Source: Spiro-02 sp964465155 (GTDB taxonomy: Bacteria; Spirochaetota; Spirochaetia; Sphaerochaetales; Sphaerochaetaceae). From it: a stretch of 7,826 nt of DNA. The stretch is taken from the NCBI GenBank assembly GCA_964465155.1, contig CAYXIH010000085.1, forward strand, positions 1 to 7,826, written 5' to 3'. The position numbers and the translations under genes are program-made. Numbering within the stretch: position 1 is the first letter of the stretch; each line of letters opens with the position of its first letter. Positions 1 through 5,869 of the stretch are shown piece after piece. A model generated the notes under the pieces. It saw nothing but the letters and a program-made list of their open reading frames with translations, searched no databases and was not told the DNA's origin.

Positions 1-49
1 CTACGCCCCTTGGGACTTTCACCCAAGACTCAGGACATGCCTGTCATAC
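1..49 (-). mobile_element. Probable 5' end of a group II (IIC-like) intron, cut by the window edge
   Basis: Seen: on the minus strand, four bases (TTTA) after the nhaC terminator stem, the sequence begins GTATG (49-45), like the GUGYG/GUAUG 5' end of group II introns. A short hairpin follows, GACA-GGCA-TGTC (45-34), and then a longer one, CTTGGG-TGAAAGT-CCCAAG (27-9). Known: bacterial group IIC introns insert just downstream of intrinsic terminator hairpins, and as I recall their 5' ends carry a GGCA-loop hairpin followed by a GGGTGAAAGTCCC hairpin. Inferred: an intron starts here and runs off the left edge, where its reverse transcriptase/maturase and domain V would lie. The match is from memory and only 49 nt are visible, so an unrelated small structured RNA or chance hairpins remain possible. 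Confidence 0.5.
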
Positions 50-53
50 TAAA

Positions 54-88
54 CAGTGGAGCGGACCCGCTTGGGGCCCGCTCCACTG
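54..88 (-). terminator. Rho-independent terminator of nhaC
   Basis: The arms 54-64 and 78-88 form an 11-bp perfect stem (CAGTGGAGCGG with its complement). It continues after one mismatch with three more G:C pairs around a 5-nt loop. It lies 22 bp past the nhaC stop codon. The T tract on the minus strand is weak (TTTAGTAT), consistent with interruption by the presumed intron right after TTTA. Confidence 0.8.
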
Positions 89-110
89 GAACAATACTAT
101 TGGATATCAC

Positions 111-1745
111 TTATTGCTTGGCGCGCATGGGGCGGTTGGACAACTTGGGGATGAAGATCATCGCCACCACGAAACAAGCGACAGCCGCACCCCAGGCTGC
201 GAATGCATTGAGGAAGATGCCTCCGAAGAGGAATCCAACGAATGCACAGGCTGCAACAGTCACTGCATACGGCAACTGGGTAGCAACGTGCTCGAGGTGG
301 GGACATCCTGCACCGGTGGAGGAGAGGATGGTGGTGTCGGAGATCGGGGAAGCATGGTCACCGAACACGGCACCTCCCAGAACTGCACTGATGGAGATGA
401 AGACTGCATTGTAGAATGCAGAGCCCTCGATTCCCTTGGACTGTGCCAAGCCTACGACGATCGGCATCACGATGGGGATCATGATTGCGAACGTTCCCCA
501 GCTGGTGCCGGTGGAGAAGGCGATCAAGGCAGAGAGTGCAAAGACAACCATGGGGATGAACCAGATGGGCAGTCCACCACTGACGACCAGGTCGGAGAGG
601 TAGCTGGAGAGCCCAAGGCCTCCGTCTGCGGGAGAGGACTTGATGATTGCGCCAATGGTCCAAGCCAGAGCAAGGATCATCAAAGCGGGAACCATCGACT
701 TGAGACCGTCACAGATTGCCTCGCTGGCCTCCTTGATCGTAAACAGCCGGCGAACCATGTAGTAGATATAGGTCAGCACCAGCGTGATGATCACGGCATA
801 GAACAACGCCATCGAAGCATCGGTATTGTTGAATGCTTCGGAAAGGGACATCGAACCCATGGCATCGCCAATGGTCTTGATCATGTCGCCGTCGATGGCA
901 AGCTTCCATGTCGTGTAGGGGAAGAGCACCAGGGCGGATACGATCAGGACGATGATGGGGAAGAGCATGTCGATCGGGCGTGCCTTTGCAGCCTTGTCGT
1001 CACCTTCAATGGAGACTTCTCCAGGGGCTTCGCCATATGCCGTGTCATACAGCTGGCCAGAGCGTGCACGCCTGACCGACTTGGCCATCGGGCCATAATC
1101 GCGGCCACTGATGATGATGGTCACAACCATTACCAGGGTGAGGATCGCATAGATGTTGTAGGGAATGGAGCGGATGAAGAACTCGAACTCGCTCATGCCC
1201 AGTGCAGAGAACCCCTCCGATCCCTTGACGATCGACATGACGGTGATCACCCAGGAGGAGACGGGAACCAAGATACAGACCGGGGCAGCAGTACTGTCCA
1301 GGATGTAGGCGAGCTTGGCGCGGGGCACCCCGTTCTTGTCGGTGATCGGGCGCATGACCGTACCAACAGCCAAGGAGTTGAAGTAGTCGTCGATGAAGAT
1401 GATCAGGCCACAGAACCAGGCCATGAGCATCGAAGTCTTGGGACTGCTCACCTTCTTTGCCGCCCAACGGCCGAAGGCACGTGCGGCACCCGTGCGGCTG
1501 AGCATGCCCACCAGGCCACCAAGCAACGCACAGAACAAGAAGATACGGATGTTCCATCCGTCATTGAGGGAATCTGCAAGCATGTCGGTCAGGTTCATGA
1601 TCGCGACGATGGGATTGCCACCTGCAACGATCAGGGCACCTGAGAATATGCCGAGAAACAACGAAACGATTACGTCCTTGGTGATGAACGCAAGGGTAAT
1701 AGTAAGGATTGGGGGCAAGAGTCCCCAGATACCAAAGTTTTCCAT
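111..1745 (-). CDS. nhaC: NhaC-family Na+/H+ antiporter
   Basis: A 544-residue polytopic inner-membrane protein of the NhaC family (TC 2.A.35), which exchanges Na+ for H+ for pH and sodium homeostasis. Family-typical conserved stretches: FIDDYFNSL with the acidic pair D119-D120; VMRPITDKNGVPRAKLAYILDS ending at D150 (split here: residues 130-151); PVSSW near 161-165; GTSWGTFAIMIP at 413-424; and FGDHASPISDTTILSS at 461-476, followed by GCPHLEH at 480-486. There are many hydrophobic helices, with one charged hydrophilic loop at about residues 214-257. The start at 1745 is chosen because AGGAGAGAGG lies 6 nt upstream; a longer reading frame to 1826 would cover the promoter. Transcribed alone: promoter at 1797-1826, terminator at 54-88. 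Members of this family are often named only from homology, and the true substrate could include organic ions (for example malate/lactate exchange in MleN relatives). Confidence 0.88.
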   Translation of the reverse strand: MENFGIWGLLPPILTITLAFITKDVIVSLFLGIFSGALIVAGGNPIVAIMNLTDMLADSLNDGWNIRIFLFCALLGGLVGMLSRTGAARAFGRWAAKKVSSPKTSMLMAWFCGLIIFIDDYFNSLAVGTVMRPITDKNGVPRAKLAYILDSTAAPVCILVPVSSWVITVMSIVKGSEGFSALGMSEFEFFIRSIPYNIYAILTLVMVVTIIISGRDYGPMAKSVRRARSGQLYDTAYGEAPGEVSIEGDDKAAKARPIDMLFPIIVLIVSALVLFPYTTWKLAIDGDMIKTIGDAMGSMSLSEAFNNTDASMALFYAVIITLVLTYIYYMVRRLFTIKEASEAICDGLKSMVPALMILALAWTIGAIIKSSPADGGLGLSSYLSDLVVSGGLPIWFIPMVVFALSALIAFSTGTSWGTFAIMIPIVMPIVVGLAQSKGIEGSAFYNAVFISISAVLGGAVFGDHASPISDTTILSSTGAGCPHLEHVATQLPYAVTVAACAFVGFLFGGIFLNAFAAWGAAVACFVVAMIFIPKLSNRPMRAKQ

Positions 1746-1750
1746 GATGA

Positions 1751-1761
1751 ACCTCTCTCCT
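1751..1761 (-). promoter_or_regulatory. Ribosome binding site of nhaC
   Basis: The minus strand reads AGGAGAGAGGT, ending 5 nt before the ATG at 1745. It fixes the start at MENFGIW and argues against the 27-codon upstream extension. Confidence 0.8.
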
Positions 1762-1781
1762 GGATGGAATGAGGGGAGTCT

Positions 1782-1794
1782 CCCCAAATTGGGG
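1782..1794. promoter_or_regulatory. Palindrome over the predicted nhaC transcription start (candidate operator)
   Basis: CCCCAAATTGGGG is a perfect inverted repeat with 6-bp arms around one central base. It begins 2 bp downstream of the -10 box, where the transcription start is expected. The inner CCCC block (1782-1785) can also pair with GGGG at 1773-1776, giving a second, mutually exclusive hairpin. Position suggests a repressor site or a 5'-leader structure; no regulator can be named. Confidence 0.4.
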
Positions 1795-1796
1795 CA

Positions 1797-1826
1797 ACTA
1801 TACCATGTGTTGTGTAACAGATTCAA
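1797..1826 (-). promoter_or_regulatory. Sigma70-type promoter for nhaC
   Basis: On the minus strand, -35 TTGAAT (1826-1821) and -10 TATAGT (1802-1797) are separated by 18 nt. The expected transcription start is near 1790, leaving a leader of about 45 nt. Assigned by eye from consensus match and position. Confidence 0.6.
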
Positions 1827-1863
1827 TCTTTCAGGTCGAAAAATGTAGTAAATATTCTATTAT

Positions 1864-1879
1864 TGTTATTATAATAACA
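1864..1879. promoter_or_regulatory. Perfect 16-bp palindrome in the divergent promoter region (candidate operator)
   Basis: TGTTATTATAATAACA is a perfect inverted repeat with no spacer, flanked by matching outer arms AATAT (1851-1855) and ATATT (1881-1885). It sits about 38 bp upstream of the nhaC -35 box and 35 bp upstream of the -35 box of the plus-strand unit. The position suits a dimeric helix-turn-helix regulator serving one or both promoters. It is AT-rich, so some chance contribution is possible. It resembles no operator closely enough to name one. Confidence 0.45.
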
Positions 1880-1913
1880 GATATTTCCATTCATCCACTC
1901 TTTTGGAATTCAG

Positions 1914-1942
1914 TTGCTGTATCTAGACCAATTACCTATACT
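1914..1942 (+). promoter_or_regulatory. Sigma70-type promoter for the acyltransferase/acyl-CoA ligase unit
   Basis: -35 TTGCTG (1914-1919) and -10 TATACT (1937-1942) are separated by 17 nt. The expected start near 1949 gives a leader of about 20 nt. GGGGAG (1951-1956), 11 nt before the ATG at 1968, would be the ribosome binding site, spaced rather widely. Confidence 0.55.
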
Positions 1943-2120
1943 GTCCAAATGGGGAGAAATACATACCATGGGCAAGACAAAAAAACGCCACAGAAAAGAT
2001 AGATATGATGGATACTTTGTGCAGGACCAAGACCCCCTGCACATCATGATGCCCTTCTTGATGCCAAACCGGGTCGACAACGAAGGGGTCCTCACAGAGG
2101 ATATCGACGTCACCAACCTG

Positions 2121-2140
2121 CTGGCATTCGCTGGCATTCG
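2121..2140 (+). repeat. 10-bp perfect tandem duplication causing the frameshift
   Basis: CTGGCATTCG occurs twice head to tail (2121-2130 and 2131-2140). Ten bases shift the frame by one, bringing in the stop at 2157. One copy alone restores a continuous reading frame with family-like sequence on both sides, which identifies the duplication as the lesion rather than an unrelated indel. Confidence 0.9.
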
Positions 2141-2871
2141 TGCAGCAGAAGAACGATGAGCAACCCCAATACCCCTACACCATGTTCCACGTGGTGGTGG
2201 CGGCCTTGGCAAAGACACTCAAACTGCGCCCCCGCATGAACCGGTTCTACAAGAACAACCTCCTGTACGAACGCAAGTTCATCTCCTTCTCCTTTGTCGC
2301 CAAGGAGAAATTCAGCGACAACGGAAGGGAGGCCATCCTCGTGCTCACCTACAAGGAAGATGCCCCCTATGGATCGCCACTGGAGCAAATCCACGCCGAG
2401 ATCTGCAAGCGAGTCTACCGGGTGAAGCAGGAATACAAGGAAGACCCTACGACCAAGGACCTCAAGCTGCTGGTCAAGCTCCCGACTTGGATGATCAAGA
2501 TCATCATGAACTTCATGAGGTACCTGGATGAGAAGGGGCATTATCCGCAGAGCCTTGCACACAATGATCCAGACTTTGCCTCCGTGTTCATCACAAACCT
2601 GGGAAGCATCAAGATGCATGCATCCTACCACCACCTTGCAAACTGGGGCACCAACTCCTTCTTCACCGTCATCGGGGAGAAACAAATCCGCCCTGTGTTC
2701 GCAGAAGATGGCAGCTATGAGATGAAACCCCTCCTCCCCATCAGCATCACCATCGACGAGCGAATTGCAGACGGTGTCTACTTTGCCCGGAGCATCCAAC
2801 TGTTCAAGCACCTGCTACAGAATCCCCAGCTGCTTGAGCGACCCATCGAAGAAGAGGTTCCCATTGAGTAA
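2140..2871 (+). CDS. C-terminal fragment of the E2-like acyltransferase (bulk of the catalytic domain)
   Basis: This is the longer open frame of the broken acyltransferase, 243 residues if read from GTG 2140 or 229 from ATG 2182. Neither start has a convincing ribosome binding site. Translation could arise only by reinitiation after the upstream stop at 2157-2159, or by frameshifting. It keeps the HH pair and the DERIADG motif but lacks the N-terminal strand and helix of the fold (about 60 residues), so it may not fold or be active on its own. It is listed separately because automated annotation would probably report it as a stand-alone 2-oxo acid dehydrogenase acyltransferase gene. Confidence 0.5.
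   Translation: MQQKNDEQPQYPYTMFHVVVAALAKTLKLRPRMNRFYKNNLLYERKFISFSFVAKEKFSDNGREAILVLTYKEDAPYGSPLEQIHAEICKRVYRVKQEYKEDPTTKDLKLLVKLPTWMIKIIMNFMRYLDEKGHYPQSLAHNDPDFASVFITNLGSIKMHASYHHLANWGTNSFFTVIGEKQIRPVFAEDGSYEMKPLLPISITIDERIADGVYFARSIQLFKHLLQNPQLLERPIEEEVPIE
2851..2857 (+). promoter_or_regulatory. Ribosome binding site deciding the TTG start of the acyl-CoA ligase
   Basis: GAAGAGG lies inside the end of the acyltransferase gene, 6 nt before TTG 2864. No comparable site precedes the first in-frame ATG (2939). Confidence 0.6.
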
Positions 2872-4576
2872 CCATACAGCCCCATGGGCAAAGAATTATG
2901 GTGAGGTCCCGTTGAACCTCTCCTATCCCACAACCACCATGTCCGGATGCCTCTTTGCAACGGCTGAGGCATACCCGTCTACCATTGCACTTTCGTTCAT
3001 GGGCAGCAACACCAGCTTTGCCCAGCTCAAGCAGCAAGTGCTGGTAGCCGCCCGGGCGTTCAAGGCAATGGGTATCGGGGAAGATGACGTTGTCTCCATT
3101 GTCATGCCCAACGTCCCACAGGCTATCATATGCCTGTATGCACTGAACCATATTGGTGCAATAGCCAGCATGATACACCCCCTTTCGGCAGTGGGAGAGT
3201 TGGTCACCTACCTTACCCAAACCAGTAGTTCGGTTGTCATTACCCTGGACCTCTTCTACAAGAAGCTCCTGGAAGTGCAGGAAACGGTCCCCCTCAGGCA
3301 GGTGCTGGTGGCTTCCATTGCAGATGCGCTCTCCCCTCCGATGAAGCTAGGCTATGCATTGACTACCGGACGCAAGGTCAAGAAGGTTCCCTTGGGCGCA
3401 AACGCCATGACCTTCAAGGCATTCCTCAGGACTTCCAAGAAGTATCTGCAACCAACAGAGTGTACCCGTTCCGTCAACGACGTGGCCGTCATCCTGTTCT
3501 CAGGTGGCACCACCGGCAACACCAAGGCAATCCTCCTGTCCAACCTCAACTTCAATGCGTTGGCACTGCAGACGATTGCAATGAGCCATGAGCAAATCCA
3601 GGGAAGCAGGATGCTGGCCGCAATGCCGGTGTTCCACGGGTTTGGGCTGGGAGTCTGCATCCATACCATGATGGTAGCCGGTGGCACCTCGATCCTCGTA
3701 CCCAAGTTCAACGTGAAGTCGTACGCCAAGCTGCTCAAGAAGGAGCAACCGAACTTCATTGCAGGGGTACCCACCCTTTTTGAGTCGTTGACCCGCAACC
3801 CCTATCTCGATTCTGTTGATCTCAGTTGCCTCAAGGGCGTCTTCTCAGGTGGAGACAGCCTCTCCATCGAGCTGAAGAAGAAACTCGATGCATTCCTGCG
3901 TGCCCACCACTGCAGGGTCCAAGTCCGGGAAGGATATGGGACTACCGAATGTGTCACCGCCAGTTGCCTGACACCCTACAACATGGAGCGGGAGGGGAGC
4001 ATCGGCTTCCCTTATCCCGATACCACCTATGTGATCTGCCGTCCTGAGTCGGTCGAAGAGTTGGGAACCAATGTAGAGGGAGAGATCTGCATCAGCGGCC
4101 CCAGCGTCATGCTGGGCTACCTGAACAATGAAATTGAGACGCACCAGACGCTACGTATCCATGCCGATGGCAATACCTACCTCCACACGGGAGATATCGG
4201 ACTCATAGACGATGAGGGGTTCGTGTTCTTCAAGCAGCGGCTCAAGCGGATCATCATCACCAGTGGATACAACGTATATCCGTCACAGATTGAGAATGTC
4301 ATTGACTCGCACCCGTCGGTGCAGGCAAGCTGTGCCATCGGTGTCCCCGACTCCCACAAGATGCAGAAGATCAAGGTATTCGTCACATTGCGTACCCACG
4401 GCTCGGATGAATCAGTGCTCAAGGATGAGTTGATGCAGCTGTGCAGGAAGCATATCGCAAGGTATGCCCTCCCCTATGACATCGAAGTGCGCAAGGAACT
4501 CCCCAAGACACTTGTAGGCAAGATTGCCTACAAGCAGCTTGAGCAGGAAGAACATGAAAAGCTGCAGATCTGCTGA
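2864..4576 (+). CDS. AMP-forming acyl-CoA ligase (ANL superfamily)
   Basis: A 570-residue member of the AMP-binding family, resembling long-chain fatty acid-CoA ligases. It would convert a carboxylic acid, ATP and CoA to acyl-CoA, AMP and PPi in the cytoplasm. All core motifs are present: the P-loop FSGGTTGNTK (212-221), GYGTTE ending at E362, the hinge-region HTGD with D444, KQRLKRIIITSGYNVYP around R459-K461, and PKTLVGK with the catalytic lysine K553. The start is TTG 2864: it has a ribosome binding site, and the first residues (NHTAPWAKNYGEVPLNLSYP) match the usual family N-terminus, which a start at ATG 2939 would remove. Its start overlaps the acyltransferase stop by 8 nt, so translation is probably coupled and the two proteins probably act in sequence. 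The acid cannot be told from sequence; a fatty or aryl acid is most likely. No frameshift or missing motif is seen, so it remains intact although its partner is broken. Confidence 0.88.
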   Translation: MSNHTAPWAKNYGEVPLNLSYPTTTMSGCLFATAEAYPSTIALSFMGSNTSFAQLKQQVLVAARAFKAMGIGEDDVVSIVMPNVPQAIICLYALNHIGAIASMIHPLSAVGELVTYLTQTSSSVVITLDLFYKKLLEVQETVPLRQVLVASIADALSPPMKLGYALTTGRKVKKVPLGANAMTFKAFLRTSKKYLQPTECTRSVNDVAVILFSGGTTGNTKAILLSNLNFNALALQTIAMSHEQIQGSRMLAAMPVFHGFGLGVCIHTMMVAGGTSILVPKFNVKSYAKLLKKEQPNFIAGVPTLFESLTRNPYLDSVDLSCLKGVFSGGDSLSIELKKKLDAFLRAHHCRVQVREGYGTTECVTASCLTPYNMEREGSIGFPYPDTTYVICRPESVEELGTNVEGEICISGPSVMLGYLNNEIETHQTLRIHADGNTYLHTGDIGLIDDEGFVFFKQRLKRIIITSGYNVYPSQIENVIDSHPSVQASCAIGVPDSHKMQKIKVFVTLRTHGSDESVLKDELMQLCRKHIARYALPYDIEVRKELPKTLVGKIAYKQLEQEEHEKLQIC

Positions 4577-4587
4577 ACAAAAGGAAC

Positions 4588-5868
4588 CTACCGGTCATAC
4601 CCCAAGCTGACACGTACGCTCAGTGCATCGACAGGCTTGTCACCCAACTGGGCACCAAACTCCTGCCAATAGTAGGACGCCTCGACCTGCATCACATACA
4701 TGTCCAATGTGGCTCCCAGCGAGAGGTAGCCTTGGTTCACCCCCACGCGAAGGTCAAGGCAGGAAAGGAGCTTCAGCTCCAACCCGGCATTGATGTGCTC
4801 CAACAACGACGACCATGTCGGTGCATCCTCGAAGAAGCCCACGATATCGACGAAGTCCAGGGCAACGACAGGCTTGAAGAAGTACCCGACTTTTCCAAAC
4901 GAGGGATCCCATCCAAAGCCAAAGTCCAAGGTGGGCTTGCTGTAGATCTTGAACGCTGTGGTCTCACCGGCAGTATAGGAACCGTCGGAAGTCCAAGCAT
5001 TGCCAAAGCTCTCATGACCCCATGTGCTGATCGCTGGGTACGCCCACATGTAGAACATGCCGTTGAGGTTCCTCCCCACCACGGAAAGGGTAAATCCATA
5101 GGGCATGTTGAAGTTGACGGCCATGTCGAGGGGAACTGCGAAGCCAGACATCAGCTGGGTTCCGTTCAATAAGGAGTCCACCAAGTTTGAGTTGCCACTA
5201 TTTGCACCCAACAACAGGGGAAGTACCGTCTGAGCATCGATACGGGATGTATAGACGCGCCAGTCAAAGCGCAACGTTGCTCCAAAGTCTATGCTGTATT
5301 GGTCATTGGGCATCACCCACCGGTACGCATAGCCCAACGAACCGGTGAGGTCGACCTGTCCGATGATATTTGTGGTAGAGGGTTGTCCATATGGGCTATA
5401 GGTGTGCAGTTGCTCCTGGGCACGGAACATGAGGGAAAAGCCATGGGTGGAGAACCCCAATGCAGCGTCGACTGTGGCAATCTCATTGTACCCTTGTGTA
5501 CTGATGATCCCCAAATACTTGTCAGCTGCATTGATCAATGCAGCATCATTCCCACCGGCATTGAAGACATCCTCGATCATACCGGTGCTGAGCATGTTGT
5601 GAAGATTGTACAATGTCACCGTAGCCGCAGGGATAGTAATCGAGAAACGCCCATCGGCATAGGAGGCAGGATTGAGGTAATGGTTGCCAAAGGACGACGC
5701 TACTGCGATACCAGCCCCACCCATTCCCATTGCACGGGAACTCACGGGATAGAAGGGCTCACCTACTGGGAGGTATGCCGCATCTGTCGAGGGACCAACA
5801 GGTGTCGTGGCGAACAAAACCGACATACCCAGGCAGACAACCAAGCACATCATGATTCGCTTGTTCAT
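4588..5868 (-). CDS. Outer-membrane beta-barrel protein (copy A), FadL/PorV-like
   Basis: A 426-residue exported protein. The first 20 residues form a signal peptide (MNKR, then a hydrophobic core) with likely signal peptidase I cleavage after A20 (SVLFA/TT). It is not a lipoprotein signal. Directly after comes the SSRAMGMGGAGIAVASSFGN...NPAS pattern seen at the N-terminus of FadL-, PorV- and UPF0164-like outer-membrane proteins. The rest alternates polar and hydrophobic residues with many Gly and aromatic residues, as expected of beta strands, and ends SVRVSLGYDR. It is clearly paralogous to the partial gene at 6874-7826; shared blocks include KYLGIIST, GYNE, AQEQLH, MPYGF, RNLNG, DFGFGWDP/DLGFGWDP and WQEFG. 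Start ATG 5868 has GGGGAG 8 nt upstream and lies one base past the lipoprotein stop (TGATATG), implying translational coupling. Role unknown: transport of hydrophobic compounds or a porin-like function are possibilities by family only. Confidence 0.78.
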   Translation of the reverse strand: MNKRIMMCLVVCLGMSVLFATTPVGPSTDAAYLPVGEPFYPVSSRAMGMGGAGIAVASSFGNHYLNPASYADGRFSITIPAATVTLYNLHNMLSTGMIEDVFNAGGNDAALINAADKYLGIISTQGYNEIATVDAALGFSTHGFSLMFRAQEQLHTYSPYGQPSTTNIIGQVDLTGSLGYAYRWVMPNDQYSIDFGATLRFDWRVYTSRIDAQTVLPLLLGANSGNSNLVDSLLNGTQLMSGFAVPLDMAVNFNMPYGFTLSVVGRNLNGMFYMWAYPAISTWGHESFGNAWTSDGSYTAGETTAFKIYSKPTLDFGFGWDPSFGKVGYFFKPVVALDFVDIVGFFEDAPTWSSLLEHINAGLELKLLSCLDLRVGVNQGYLSLGATLDMYVMQVEASYYWQEFGAQLGDKPVDALSVRVSLGYDR

Positions 5869-5869
5869 A

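Larger units (their letters stand above)
1968..2871 (+). pseudogene. E2/CAT-type CoA-dependent acyltransferase, frameshifted by a 10-bp tandem duplication
   Basis: As it stands, the frame from ATG 1968 gives 63 residues and stops at TGA 2157-2159; the rest of the protein is in another frame, open to TAA 2869-2871. Removing one copy of the 10-bp duplication (2121-2140) joins the frames into a 297-residue protein reading DVTNLLAFVQQKNDEQPQY across the junction. The product resembles the catalytic domain of 2-oxoacid dehydrogenase E2 (Pfam 2-oxoacid_dh; CAT-like superfamily), in the group of about 300-residue proteins with no lipoyl or subunit-binding domain. Marks in the restored numbering: RYDGYFV and MMPFLMPNR at the N-terminus, YHHLANWG around H218-H219, and D260-E261-R262-I-A-D265-G266, which corresponds to the DHRxxDG catalytic motif of true E2 with Glu in place of His. 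That Glu is, as I recall, usual in this subgroup, so a dehydrogenase role is unlikely. Substrate unknown. It overlaps the acyl-CoA ligase gene by 8 nt. Confidence 0.8.

Noticed and set aside
114..1643. A 509-codon plus-strand open frame opposite nhaC
   Set aside because: Its translation is rich in His, Asp, Gly and Glu with no hydrophobic core or family resemblance, as expected of the reverse of a membrane protein gene; nhaC on the other strand is well supported.
1746..1826. A 27-codon N-terminal extension of nhaC
   Set aside because: It would overlap the predicted promoter and transcription start, and the strong ribosome binding site points to the start at 1745.
2140..2159. Programmed frameshifting between the two acyltransferase frames
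   Set aside because: I see no slippery run or following hairpin at the overlap, and the 10-bp duplication explains the frame change fully.
2110..2811. A 233-codon minus-strand open frame opposite the acyltransferase
   Set aside because: It has no ribosome binding site or recognisable motif, while the plus strand encodes clear family sequence across the same bases.
2765..2863. A 33-codon N-terminal extension of the acyl-CoA ligase
   Set aside because: It lies wholly inside the acyltransferase gene in another frame, has no family-like sequence, and the ribosome binding site fits TTG 2864.
1968..2871. A complete pyruvate or 2-oxoglutarate dehydrogenase E2
   Set aside because: There is no lipoyl domain, no subunit-binding domain, no E1/E3 neighbours, and the catalytic His is replaced by Glu.
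4535..4573. A possible terminator formed by GCAGCTT and AAGCTGC near the ligase 3' end
   Set aside because: The arms are short, the loop is over 20 nt, there is no T tract, and it lies inside coding sequence.
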